The notes below the pieces were generated by a model that searched no databases, was not told where the DNA came from, and was given only the letters and a program-made list of their open reading frames with translations. The translations under genes were made by a program, and so were the position numbers. From Pseudomonadota bacterium (GTDB taxonomy: Bacteria > Pseudomonadota > Alphaproteobacteria > Rhizobiales > Xanthobacteraceae), in assembly GCA_018242205.1 (NCBI GenBank), contig JAFECJ010000025.1, forward strand, positions 1-60,477: DNA of 60,477 bases. The letters are read 5' to 3'. Every line of letters begins with the position of its first letter. Position 1 is the first letter of the stretch. Shown here one piece after another: positions 8,559 through 17,410 of this stretch.

Positions 8559-9347
8559 ATGGCCCGCTCTCCTTCCCCGTCGATCTTCCGTCCCAAGCAG
8601 GGCGTCGATCAGAGCCTCATCGAAGACAACAAGAAGCTGGTGCAGGATATCAACCGCCGCGGCCTGTTGCGCGGCACGTTGAGCCTCGGCGCGCTCACCA
8701 TGCTGACCGGCTGCAATGTCAGCGACACCGACACGATGCAAAGCTTCCTGCGCACGATCTCGGCGTTCAACGACAAGGTTCAGGAAGCGATCTTCCGGCC
8801 GAACCATCTGGCGCCGACCTACAGCGTCGACCAGGTGGCGAAGCCACCGCGCTTCAACGCCTATTACGACGTCGAGGACGTCAAGCCGGTCGATGGCGCG
8901 AGCTGGAAGCTCGAACTCGCCGGGCTCATCCAGGACAAGCGGCCGTGGACCGCGCAGCAGATCTATCAGTTGCCGGAACAGGAGTTGATCGTCCGCCACA
9001 TCTGCGTCGAAGGCTGGGACTATATCGGCCAGTGGGAGGGCGTGAACCTCGGCCAGTTCCTCAAGCGCATCGGCGCCGACACCACGGCGAAATACGTATC
9101 GTTCAAGTGCGCCGACGACTATACCGAGACGCTCGACATGGCCACCGCGCTGCACCCGCAGACCATTCTCGCCACCAAATACGCCCACGATCCGATCACC
9201 GATCCGTTCGGCTTCCCGCTGCGACTGCGCACCGCGACCAAGCTCGGCTTCAAGAACGCCAAATGGATCACGGCAATGGAGGTGACCAACACCTTCATTC
9301 CGACCTTCTGGTCGAAGCAAGGCTTCAACTGGTTCGCGGGGATCTAG
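8559..9347 (+). CDS. Molybdopterin-dependent oxidoreductase (sulfite-oxidase fold, MsrP/YedY-like) with Tat signal and lipobox
   Basis: 262 aa. A twin-arginine signal INRRGLLRGTLSLGALTML is at about 32-49 and is followed by LTGC, a lipobox-like site with Cys52, so it may be a Tat-exported lipoprotein. The sulfite-oxidase Mo domain is seen in VRHICVEGWDY with the likely Mo-ligand Cys149, then WEGVNLGQFL, and near the end KLGFKNAKWITAMEVTN. Length is that of YedY/MsrP-like proteins without a dimerisation domain. The partner cytochrome b lies just upstream, like MsrPQ in layout. The substrate (sulfoxide, sulfite or other) is unknown. Its stop overlaps the convergent gene by 3 bp. Confidence 0.88.
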   Translation: MARSPSPSIFRPKQGVDQSLIEDNKKLVQDINRRGLLRGTLSLGALTMLTGCNVSDTDTMQSFLRTISAFNDKVQEAIFRPNHLAPTYSVDQVAKPPRFNAYYDVEDVKPVDGASWKLELAGLIQDKRPWTAQQIYQLPEQELIVRHICVEGWDYIGQWEGVNLGQFLKRIGADTTAKYVSFKCADDYTETLDMATALHPQTILATKYAHDPITDPFGFPLRLRTATKLGFKNAKWITAMEVTNTFIPTFWSKQGFNWFAGI

Positions 9348-11356
9348 GGCGCCGCCCGCCGGTAGATGCGCCAGGCCGGCGTGTCCTCGACCATTTGATA
9401 GAGTGCGCTGGCGGCGAAGGGATCGCGCATCCAGGCGCCGTCGCTCGGCGCCACCACCGCGGTGTCGCAATGATAACGGTTCGCCAACTGCTCGATGTCG
9501 CCCGGCTCGGGCATGCCCTTGAACACGCGCTTGAACAAGGCATCGAGCACGTCGACTCTGGTTTGCGGCAAGGCCGAGAACGGACGCACGAAATCGCGCC
9601 CGGCAAAGCAGGAGCGGCGGTCGGCCAGCAGCGCCCATGAGATGTTGATCGGCCACGGCGTCGCCTTGCCCATGTAATCGGGATTGTTGGCGACGCGTTC
9701 GCCGGGCGGCGTGACGCGGCGCACCGCGCGCCACAGCGCCTCGGAGTCGGCGAAGCCGGGCGTTGCCGCATTGGTCCTGACGACGACGTTGCCATAGCCG
9801 AAGCGCAGGCCGTCGACGAGGCTGACGGCAATCAGCGCCAGCGCCGCGGCGAGCAGCACCGGCCGCATTTCGACGTCGAGCCGCGCCAGCCCGGCGGCAG
9901 AAGCGATCATCAGGATCAGCACCGCCGGCAGCACGGCGCGCCAGCCAAGATCGTTGTTCTCGCCCAAGGTGCTGACCAGAAGCCAGGCGCAAACGAGGCT
10001 CATCAGCGCGCCGAACGCGAAAGCCAATGTCACGTCGCGATGCGCCAGCGGCAGGGCGCGATCGCGCAGCAGGACAAAGAGAGCGACGGCGCCGGTGACG
10101 TAGATCGCCGGGAATTCCAACGGCAGATAGATCAGCCAATAGGCCAGGCCGTTCCAGAAAGCGCCAAACCGGGCGACGACGTCGTCGCCGAGCACCTGGA
10201 CCGGCGCGATGGTGACTGGCGGGCCGTCGTTGCGCAGCGCCGCCATATGCGACTGGTCGTAGAGGAACGGCGAGATCAACGCCACGGCGATGAGGGCGGC
10301 GACAACGAGATGTAGGACGATGTGACCGCGTTCGCTTCGCGACGCCCGCCACAACATCGTCAGCGCCACCGGCGCCGCCATGATGGGAAAGACAATGCCG
10401 CCGACCCAGGTCGAACTCTCAAAGCCGGCGACCATCATCAGGCCGAATAAGACGGTCACCGGCCAGCGCGGCCGTTCGATCAGCGCCAGCAGAACGATGA
10501 GCGCGAGCACCGTCGTCAGTGCCGCCATCGCGTGCTGCGGCGCCCATGAGGTCTGAAACAGGAAGCCGCCGAGCCCGGACTGAGTGCCGGCGATTTGCTC
10601 GACCCGGTCCTGGCCGAGCAGAAACTCGAGCACCGGCCGTGCCGAAGCCGTGAAGGACAACAGCACGATCCACAGCGCCGCCGAAGCGCGTCCGCTCAGC
10701 CAGATCGCCAGACCGGCCATCGCCAGCACGGCGGCGAAGCCGGTGAAGGCGCTCATGCCGGCATCGGTCGCCCAGCCCGACAGGCCGGTCAGCAGCGACA
10801 ATTCGGCAGCGCTGAAGTGCCACAGATAATAATAAGACAGCCGCGCCGGCCCCTCGCCGCCGTAGAATGGATTGCCCGGCGGCACGCCGAGCCGCGCCAT
10901 CTCGTCGATCATCGCGATCTTGGAATGATCGAAGATCGGCGCCGCCAGCGTCACGCCCTGCGCCGACATTTTTGGCAAATCGACCGCCATGAAGTCGAGC
11001 GCGATCAGCGCCACGCCGGCGAGCACGATGATGACGAGCCACCACGGCAGCGCGTGCTCGCTCAAGAGAGCGGGTTGCCGTCGCCACAGCACCACCGCGG
11101 CGATGACGGCCGGCACCGCAAAGATCGCGACAGCGGTCGTACGATCAAGCCCGATGACAAAACACAGCGGCAGCGCCAGCGCCGCATGCACCGCCCAGCC
11201 CAGCGCCGGGGCGAGCCACGGCACGAGCGGCCGCATGAGGACGCGCTGCGCCAGCGGCAGGCCGATCAGTCCGTAGAAGGCGAGCGCCAGAGCGGCGCAG
11301 AGCGAAGCCTGGGTCAGCGAGATCATGAAAGCCCGGAGCCGCGAAAAACTGGCCAT
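9344..11356 (-). CDS. Large polytopic membrane protein, GT-C/DUF2298-like
   Basis: 670 aa from the ATG at 11356; a GTG at 11365 is also in frame. Roughly thirteen to fifteen hydrophobic segments fill residues 10-520, followed by a soluble C-terminal domain of about 130 aa. An early loop reads DHSKIAMIDEMARLGVPPGN, then FYGGEGPARLSYYYLWHF. This resembles the PPxDPW...YYYxGH pattern of DUF2298/GT-C membrane glycosyltransferases, with an acidic residue in the first large loop. That is a fold-level guess, not an identification. The next gene on its strand with a surface-glycan flavour is well away, so context adds little. If it is a GT-C, it would use a lipid-phosphate sugar donor. Confidence 0.6.
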   Translation of the reverse strand: MASFSRLRAFMISLTQASLCAALALAFYGLIGLPLAQRVLMRPLVPWLAPALGWAVHAALALPLCFVIGLDRTTAVAIFAVPAVIAAVVLWRRQPALLSEHALPWWLVIIVLAGVALIALDFMAVDLPKMSAQGVTLAAPIFDHSKIAMIDEMARLGVPPGNPFYGGEGPARLSYYYLWHFSAAELSLLTGLSGWATDAGMSAFTGFAAVLAMAGLAIWLSGRASAALWIVLLSFTASARPVLEFLLGQDRVEQIAGTQSGLGGFLFQTSWAPQHAMAALTTVLALIVLLALIERPRWPVTVLFGLMMVAGFESSTWVGGIVFPIMAAPVALTMLWRASRSERGHIVLHLVVAALIAVALISPFLYDQSHMAALRNDGPPVTIAPVQVLGDDVVARFGAFWNGLAYWLIYLPLEFPAIYVTGAVALFVLLRDRALPLAHRDVTLAFAFGALMSLVCAWLLVSTLGENNDLGWRAVLPAVLILMIASAAGLARLDVEMRPVLLAAALALIAVSLVDGLRFGYGNVVVRTNAATPGFADSEALWRAVRRVTPPGERVANNPDYMGKATPWPINISWALLADRRSCFAGRDFVRPFSALPQTRVDVLDALFKRVFKGMPEPGDIEQLANRYHCDTAVVAPSDGAWMRDPFAASALYQMVEDTPAWRIYRRAAP

Positions 11357-11502
11357 GCCTAGCACGGCGACACCGCCGCCAAAACCCGCGACCGATCACG
11401 GCTGCGGCATCCCCCCGTGACACTTGCGCCTGTGAGACTTGCGCTCAGCCGCGCCACCCCGCAATCTGCGCCGCAACAAACGTGACCACCGAGGATGACG
11501 CA

Positions 11503-12279
11503 ATGAGTGACGGCGAAGTACGGCTGACCCGCAATGGCGAGGTCGCCACCATTCTGTTCGACCGGCCGCAGGCCCGCAATGCCATGACCTGGGGCATGTA
11601 TGAAGGGCTGGCGAGCGCCTGCGCCGAGCTCGCGCGCGACAAGAGCATCCGCGTCACCGTGCTGCGCGGCGCCGGCGGCAAGGCCTTCATCGCCGGCACC
11701 GACATCGCCCAGTTCCTGGAATTCTCGAAGCCGGAGCAAGGCTCCGCCTATGAAGAGAAGATGGAGCGCTATCTCACCGCGCTCGAATCCCTGCCGATGC
11801 CGACGCTGGCCGTGGTCGAAGGCTGGGCGATCGGCGGCGGGCTGGCGATCGCGGCGTGCTGCGATCTGCGCATCGCCACGCCGGGCAGCAAATTCGGCGT
11901 GCCGATCGCGCGCACATTGGGCAATTGCCTGTCGGTCGCGAATTACGCCCGGCTGGTCGCCGGCCTCGGCGCGGCGCGCACCAAGCGCATGATGCTTTTG
12001 GCCGAGAACGTCGCGGCGGAGGACGCGCTGGCCGCCGGCTTTGCCATGGACATCGTCGAGCCCGCCGCGCTCGACGCGCGCATTACGGCGCTCTGTCAGC
12101 AGCTCGCCGCCAATGCGCCGATCACCATGCGCGTCACCAAGGAAGCGATCCGCCGCCTACAGAACGCCGGCCTGCCCGACGGCGACGATCTGGTGCGCGC
12201 CGCCTATGGCAGCGACGACTTCCGCGAAGGCGTCAAGGCCTTCGTCGAGAAGCGGGCGCCGCAATGGAAAGGAAGCTAG
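11503..12279 (+). CDS. Enoyl-CoA hydratase/isomerase (crotonase) family protein
   Basis: 258 aa from the ATG at 11503, preceded by GAGG with 8-nt spacing; a GTG at 11482 is possible. Crotonase features: FDRPQARNAMTWGMYEG, the CoA/oxyanion loop GKAFIAGTDIAQFL near residue 61, and the second oxyanion segment AIGGGLAIAACCDLRIATPG near residue 110. Where hydratases carry the catalytic Glu (GxPE), this protein has GVPI, so classical hydratase chemistry is doubtful. It may be an isomerase, lyase or decarboxylase-type crotonase. It stands alone between two minus-strand genes; there is no pathway context. Confidence 0.85.
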   Translation: MSDGEVRLTRNGEVATILFDRPQARNAMTWGMYEGLASACAELARDKSIRVTVLRGAGGKAFIAGTDIAQFLEFSKPEQGSAYEEKMERYLTALESLPMPTLAVVEGWAIGGGLAIAACCDLRIATPGSKFGVPIARTLGNCLSVANYARLVAGLGAARTKRMMLLAENVAAEDALAAGFAMDIVEPAALDARITALCQQLAANAPITMRVTKEAIRRLQNAGLPDGDDLVRAAYGSDDFREGVKAFVEKRAPQWKGS

Positions 12280-12313
12280 CCCGGCTTGTTTCCTGCGGGA
12301 TCGCAGAATCCGA

Positions 12314-13051
12314 TCAGCGGCGGCTGCGGCCGGCCGGACTGAAATACGCCAGCAGGTGATGGCGCTCGCCCGGATAGATCAGGCGCACCTGGGTGATCGG
12401 CAGATCCTGCAGCCAGGTCTCGCGCTCGACCATCAGGCAAGCGGTACCGCGCGCGATCTTGAGGCTGCGCGCGATCGCGGCATCGGCGTTGATCGCCGAA
12501 ATGCGGTGACGCGCCCGGCTCCAAGGCATCTTTTCGAGGAGCCAGCTTCCCGGCGGCGTATCGCTGAAATCCATCGCGCGCGCATCCGGCACGCCGGCGA
12601 GATTGACCAGCCGATCCTCGGCGGCATAAGGCGCGCCCGCGACGTGATGAATTGAACTCAACGCCAGCACCGCCGTGCCGGCTTTGACCTGTAGGCGCGC
12701 GGCATCGGTCGCCGTGGCCTTGCGCACGGCCCGCGCTCTCAATTCGAAGCGGTAAGGCTTGCCGGCGCCCTGCGCTTCGCCGGCGATGTCGTGGATCTCG
12801 AGAATCGATTCTTCGGTCGATGGCGTGGCGACGAAACTACCGGCGCGGCGATGGCGCACGATCAGGCCCGAGGCGGCGAGCGCGCTCAAAGCCTTGTTCA
12901 CCGTCATGCGGGCGCAGCCATACCGCGCGACCAGCGCATGCTCGGAGGGAATCTTGTGGCCCGGGGGCCAGCGGCCGCTCAGGATCGCGCTTTCGAGATC
13001 GCGGCGAATGGCGGCGTAACGCGGCAGCTCTTTGGGCGCCGGCGCGGTCAT
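12314..13051 (-). CDS. hutC: GntR-family histidine utilisation repressor HutC (copy 1)
   Basis: 245 aa. An N-terminal winged helix-turn-helix (about 10-75) contains SGRWPPGHKIPSEHALVARY then MTVNKALSALAASGLIVRHR. A C-terminal UTRA effector domain (about 95-240) ends ITQVRLIYPGERHHLLAYF. HutC represses hut genes and is released by urocanate (known family biology). It starts in an ATGA overlap with the end of the upstream hutF, giving a hutF-hutC operon that also autoregulates. A second HutC paralogue lies at 18.7-19.5 kb with clearly related sequence, particularly in the WPPGH and MTV-KAL recognition segments. Confidence 0.92.
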   Translation of the reverse strand: MTAPAPKELPRYAAIRRDLESAILSGRWPPGHKIPSEHALVARYGCARMTVNKALSALAASGLIVRHRRAGSFVATPSTEESILEIHDIAGEAQGAGKPYRFELRARAVRKATATDAARLQVKAGTAVLALSSIHHVAGAPYAAEDRLVNLAGVPDARAMDFSDTPPGSWLLEKMPWSRARHRISAINADAAIARSLKIARGTACLMVERETWLQDLPITQVRLIYPGERHHLLAYFSPAGRSRR

Positions 13052-14412
13052 GCCGCCAGCACGCGTTTAACGGTGGCGACGTAGCGGCGCGTGATGTCGT
13101 CATGCGCGCTATGGCGGCCGTCGGCCACGACGGAGTCGCCACCCACGAGAACCTCACGCACGGCGGCGCGGCCGGCGATGAAGATCCAGGCATCGAGCCA
13201 GTGATCGCCCGCCCCGGCCGCGAGATCGGGATGATCGGCATCGAGCAGCACGATGTCGGCGCGTTTGCCGGCGGCGATGGCGCCAACCGGCCGGGCGCAG
13301 GCCTGCGTGCCGCCGGCGAGCGCATTGTCGAACAGGCTGCGGCCGACTGAGGCGCCTTCCTGCCGCGCCATCACATTGCGGGCGCGATCGCGCAGCCGCT
13401 GAGAATATTCGAGCTGGCGCAGTTCGGCGGCGGCATCGATTTGAATGTTGGAATCGGTGCCGATGCCGAAGCGACCATCGGCGCCGAGATAACGTGCGCC
13501 GTCGAAGATGCCGTCGCCGAGCGAAGCCTCGGTCAGCGGACACAAGCCGGCCACGGCACCGGTGCGTGCCAGCGCTTCGGTCTCGGTCGGCGTCATGTGG
13601 GTGGCATGGATCAGGCACCAGCGCGCTTCGACGTCGGCGTTGTGCATCAGCCATTCGACCGGGCGGGCGCCGAGCGCCGCGACGCAATCCTCAACTTCCT
13701 TCGTCTGCTCGGCGGCATGGATGTGGATCGGACCGTCCAGACAGTTGGCGACAACGCGCGACAGCGCTTCGGGCGGCACGGCGCGCAGCGAATGCGGCGC
13801 GATGCCGACACGGGCCGCGGGCAGCGCGGCGACGATATCGCGCGACCGCGCCACCAGCGTGAGGAAGCGATCGACGTCATTGAGGAAGCGCTTCTGCCCT
13901 TCCATCGGCGGCGCGTTAGCAAAACCGCCGGTCATATAGAGCGATGGCAACAGCGTCAGGCCGATGCCGGTGGCGCCGGCCGCGGCGGCGATGCGCGCGG
14001 CCATCTCGCCGAGATCGGCATAGGCGCGGCCGGCCGGATCGTGATGAAGATAGTGGAACTCGGTCACCGTGCTGAAGCCCGACTCCAGCATTTCCATATA
14101 GGCGAAGGCGGCGATCGCCTCGACGTCGTCGGGCGTGAGCCGGCCGAGAAAGCGGTACATCACCTCGCGCCAGGTCCAGAAGCTGTCGTTGGCCGGCCCG
14201 CGCCGCTCGGCGAGCCCGGCCATGGCGCGCTGAAAGGCGTGGCAGTGCAGATTAGGCAGACCCGGCACGGCAATGCCGGCGTGGCGCTCGGCGCCGGCCG
14301 CACTCGCCCCTGCCGTCATCGACCGGATCACGCCGTCCTCGACAGCGACGCGCACCTGCCGCGCCCAGCCGTCCGGCAGCAATGCGTTTTCGAAAAACAA
14401 GGTGCGGGTCAC
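13048..14412 (-). CDS. hutF: Formimidoylglutamate deiminase HutF (copy 1)
   Basis: 454 aa amidohydrolase, the usual HutF length. The metal-binding HxH is in LPNLHCHAFQRAM (His56, His58), then FWTWREVMYRF. Further metal and substrate residues are likely in HIHAAEQTKEVEDC, CLIHATHMTPTET and FGIGTDSNIQIDAAAELRQLEY near residue 320. It hydrolyses N-formimidoyl-L-glutamate to N-formylglutamate and ammonia in the five-step histidine pathway. Its promoter region (14413-14510) is shared with divergent hutI and holds a HutC-type operator. A paralogue lies at 24.4-25.8 kb; having two copies is unusual. Confidence 0.94.
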   Translation of the reverse strand: MTRTLFFENALLPDGWARQVRVAVEDGVIRSMTAGASAAGAERHAGIAVPGLPNLHCHAFQRAMAGLAERRGPANDSFWTWREVMYRFLGRLTPDDVEAIAAFAYMEMLESGFSTVTEFHYLHHDPAGRAYADLGEMAARIAAAAGATGIGLTLLPSLYMTGGFANAPPMEGQKRFLNDVDRFLTLVARSRDIVAALPAARVGIAPHSLRAVPPEALSRVVANCLDGPIHIHAAEQTKEVEDCVAALGARPVEWLMHNADVEARWCLIHATHMTPTETEALARTGAVAGLCPLTEASLGDGIFDGARYLGADGRFGIGTDSNIQIDAAAELRQLEYSQRLRDRARNVMARQEGASVGRSLFDNALAGGTQACARPVGAIAAGKRADIVLLDADHPDLAAGAGDHWLDAWIFIAGRAAVREVLVGGDSVVADGRHSAHDDITRRYVATVKRVLAA

Positions 14413-14438
14413 GCCGCCTCCTCCACAGATGTCACGCT

Positions 14439-14476
14439 ACAATAGACAGACCCCGGTTAATTGTATAGACAATTAA
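14439..14476. promoter_or_regulatory. HutC operator in the hutF/hutI divergent promoter
   Basis: An A+T-rich palindrome TTAATTGTATAGACAATTAA occupies 14457-14476, with core TGTATAGACA at 14462-14471. A weaker copy ACAATAGACA (7 of 10) sits at 14439-14448. The core is identical, read on the other strand, to a site between hutC2 and hutH, and resembles the TGTATATACA-type HutC site known in other proteobacteria. It lies 35 bp upstream of hutI and 45 bp upstream of hutF, a good position for repression in both directions. Confidence 0.75.
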
Positions 14477-14510
14477 AAGATCATTCCACGAGGCCATTCC
14501 GCGAGGCCCC

Positions 14511-15713
14511 ATGCGCTACGACACGATCTGGCTGGATGCGCGCCTGGCAACGCTCGACCCCGCCCGGCCGGGCCTCGGCGTCATCGAACACGGCGCGGTG
14601 GCGGTGGCCGACGGTCGCATCGCTTTTGCCGGGCCCATCGCCGACCTGCCCTCCGGCTGGGACGCGCGCGAACGGATCACGCTCGACGGCCGCTGGATCA
14701 CGCCCGGGCTGATCGACTGCCACACCCACATCGTGCATGGCGGCGACCGCGCCGCCGAATTCGAGATGCGGCTCGCCGGCAAATCCTACGAAGAGATCGC
14801 GCGGGCCGGCGGCGGCATTCTCTCCACCGTGCGCGCGACCCGCAACGCTAGCGAGGACCAATTGGTCGCCAGCGCGCTGGCGCGGCTCGACCGGCTGCTG
14901 GCCGAAGGCGTCACCACCATCGAAGTGAAATCCGGCTACGGCCTCAACGCCGACAGCGAAACCAAGATGCTGCGCGCGGCGCGGCGGCTGGGCCGCGAGC
15001 GCAATGTTGGCGTCGCCACGACCTTCCTCGGCGCCCACGCGCTGCCGCCGGACACCGGGCGCGCGGCCTATATCGACGCCGTCTGCGCCATGATCCCGGC
15101 GCTCAAGGCCGAGGGCTTGGCCGACGCGGTCGACGCCTTCGGCGAGACCATCGCCTTCTCGCCCGAGGAAGTCGCCAAGGTGTTCACCGCCGCGCGCGCC
15201 GCCGGCCTGCCGGTCAAGCTGCACGCCGATCAACTCTCCAACCAGCACGGCGCCGCATTGGCCGCGCGTTTCGACGCGCTGTCGGCCGATCATCTCGAAT
15301 ACACCGACGACGACGGCGCCGCCGCCATGGCAGGCGCCGGCACGGTGGCGGTGCTGCTGCCCGGCGCTTATTACGTGCTGCGCGAAACCAAACTGCCGCC
15401 GATCGACGCCTTACGCCGCCACAAAGTGCCGATCGCGCTCGCCACCGACTGCAATCCCGGCACCGCGCCGGTCACGTCGCTGCTGATGATCATGAACATG
15501 GCGGCGACTTTGTTCCGCCTCACCATCGATGAAATCGTCGCCGGCGTTACCCGCGAAGCCGCGCGCGCTCTGCGCCACGCCGATATCGGCACGCTCGAAG
15601 CCGGCAAGCAATGCGATCTCGCCATCTGGGACATCGAGCGCCCGGCGGAACTCGTCTATCGCATCGGCTTCAACCCGCTCTATGCGCGGGTGCGCCGTGG
15701 CGCGACCGACTGA
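14511..15713 (+). CDS. hutI: Imidazolonepropionase HutI
   Basis: 400 aa amidohydrolase. The metal-binding HTH of [17 protein letters not shown] gives His71 and His73, followed by [20 protein letters not shown], diagnostic of HutI. Other conserved blocks are [11 protein letters not shown] near residue 140, LHADQLSN near residue 240 and [12 protein letters not shown] near residue 310, with the catalytic Asp in the last block. It hydrolyses 4-imidazolone-5-propionate to N-formimidoylglutamate. It is the first gene after the operator; hutU follows 15 nt downstream in the same operon. Confidence 0.97.
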   Translation: MRYDTIWLDARLATLDPARPGLGVIEHGAVAVADGRIAFAGPIADLPSGWDARERITLDGRWITPGLIDCHTHIVHGGDRAAEFEMRLAGKSYEEIARAGGGILSTVRATRNASEDQLVASALARLDRLLAEGVTTIEVKSGYGLNADSETKMLRAARRLGRERNVGVATTFLGAHALPPDTGRAAYIDAVCAMIPALKAEGLADAVDAFGETIAFSPEEVAKVFTAARAAGLPVKLHADQLSNQHGAALAARFDALSADHLEYTDDDGAAAMAGAGTVAVLLPGAYYVLRETKLPPIDALRRHKVPIALATDCNPGTAPVTSLLMIMNMAATLFRLTIDEIVAGVTREAARALRHADIGTLEAGKQCDLAIWDIERPAELVYRIGFNPLYARVRRGATD

Positions 15714-15728
15714 ACAAGGATCACCGCG

Positions 15729-17399
15729 ATGACCAACCGCCTCGACAACAGCCGCAACATCCGCGCGGCGCATGGCACCACGCTGAGCGCCAAGAGCTGG
15801 CTCACCGAAGCGCCGTTGCGCATGCTGATGAACAATCTCGACGCCGAAGTCGCCGAGAAGCCGCATGAGCTGGTGGTCTATGGCGGCATCGGCCGCGCCG
15901 CGCGCGACTGGGACGCCTATGACCGCATCGTCGCCTCGCTCAAGACGCTGGAGGCCGACGAGACGCTGCTGGTGCAGTCCGGCAAGCCGGTCGGCGTCTT
16001 CCGCACCCACGAGAACGCGCCGCGCGTGCTGATAGCCAATTCCAACATCGTGCCGCATTGGGCCACGTGGGAGAAATTCCACGAGCTCGATCGCCAGGGC
16101 CTGATGATGTACGGCCAGATGACCGCCGGCTCCTGGATCTATATCGGCTCGCAGGGCATCGTGCAGGGCACCTACGAAACCTTCGTCGAGGTCGGCCGCC
16201 GTCATTACAACGGCGATCTCAAGGGTCGCTGGATCCTGACCGCCGGGCTCGGCGGCATGGGCGGCGCGCAGCCGCTCGCCGCCACCATGGCCGGCGCGTC
16301 GATGCTCGCGGTCGAATGCCAACCGAGCCGTATCGAGATGCGGCTCAGGACCGGCTATCTCGACAAGCAGGCCAAGGACCTCGACGAGGCGCTGGCCATG
16401 ATCGACGTCGCCTGCCGCGAGAAGAAAGCGATCTCGGTCGGCGTGCTTGGCAATGCGGCAGACGTGTTTCCGGAACTCGTGCGGCGCGGCATCAAGCCGG
16501 ATGTCGTCACCGACCAGACCTCCGCGCACGATCCGGTCAACGGCTATCTACCCAAAGGCTGGACGCTGTCGCAGTGGGAAGATAAGCGCGCCAGCGATCC
16601 GAATGGCGTTGCGCAAGCCGCGAAGAAATCGATGGTCGGCCATGTGCAGGCCATGCTCGACTTCTACAAGATGGGCATCCCGACGCTCGATTACGGCAAC
16701 AACATCCGCCAGATGGCGAAGGAAGAAGGCCTCGAACACGCCTTCGACTTTCCCGGATTCGTGCCGGCCTATATTCGCCCGCTGTTCTGCCGCGGCATCG
16801 GCCCGTTCCGCTGGGCCGCGCTGTCCGGCGATCCGGAGGACATCTTCAAGACCGACGCCAAGGTCAAGGAGCTGATGCCGCATGACAAGCATCTGCACAA
16901 CTGGCTCGATATGGCGAAAGCGCGCATCAAGTTCCAGGGGCTGCCGTCGCGCATCTGCTGGGTCGGGCTAGGCGATCGCCATCGCATCGGCATGGCGTTC
17001 AACGAGATGGTGGCCAAGCGCGAATTGAAGGCGCCGATCGTGATCGGCCGCGATCACCTCGATTCCGGTTCGGTGGCGAGCCCCAACCGCGAAACCGAGG
17101 CGATGAAGGACGGCTCCGACGCGGTGTCCGACTGGCCCATGCTCAATGCACTGTTGAACTGCGCCTCCGGCGCCACCTGGGTGTCGCTGCACCACGGCGG
17201 CGGCGTCGGCATCGGCTATTCGCAGCACGCCGGCATGGTGATCGTCGCCGACGGCACGCCTCAGGCGGCGGGCCGGCTCGAGCGTGTGCTGTGGAACGAT
17301 CCGGCCACCGGCGTCATGCGTCATGCCGATGCCGGTTACGAGGACGCCATCTCCTGCGCACGGCAGTTCGGTCTAAAGCTGCCGAGCCTCAAGGCCTGA
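15729..17399 (+). CDS. hutU: Urocanate hydratase HutU
   Basis: 556 aa, full length for urocanase. The N-terminus has [20 protein letters not shown], and the tightly bound NAD+ site is seen in [19 protein letters not shown] at about 171-189. The middle contains [15 protein letters not shown] [15 protein letters not shown], and the C-terminus has [20 protein letters not shown] and YSQHAGMV. It converts urocanate to imidazolonepropionate, the second step of histidine breakdown. It is co-transcribed with hutI and convergent with the M20 hydrolase gene, separated by 11 bp. Confidence 0.98.
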   Translation: MTNRLDNSRNIRAAHGTTLSAKSWLTEAPLRMLMNNLDAEVAEKPHELVVYGGIGRAARDWDAYDRIVASLKTLEADETLLVQSGKPVGVFRTHENAPRVLIANSNIVPHWATWEKFHELDRQGLMMYGQMTAGSWIYIGSQGIVQGTYETFVEVGRRHYNGDLKGRWILTAGLGGMGGAQPLAATMAGASMLAVECQPSRIEMRLRTGYLDKQAKDLDEALAMIDVACREKKAISVGVLGNAADVFPELVRRGIKPDVVTDQTSAHDPVNGYLPKGWTLSQWEDKRASDPNGVAQAAKKSMVGHVQAMLDFYKMGIPTLDYGNNIRQMAKEEGLEHAFDFPGFVPAYIRPLFCRGIGPFRWAALSGDPEDIFKTDAKVKELMPHDKHLHNWLDMAKARIKFQGLPSRICWVGLGDRHRIGMAFNEMVAKRELKAPIVIGRDHLDSGSVASPNRETEAMKDGSDAVSDWPMLNALLNCASGATWVSLHHGGGVGIGYSQHAGMVIVADGTPQAAGRLERVLWNDPATGVMRHADAGYEDAISCARQFGLKLPSLKA

Positions 17400-17410
17400 G
17401 CCGCGCTTAA

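Noticed and set aside
8058..10352. A 764-residue open frame on the minus strand
   Set aside because: It is antisense to the cytochrome b and molybdopterin genes, which have clear families and motifs, and its composition is Arg/Ala-rich shadow typical of GC-rich DNA.
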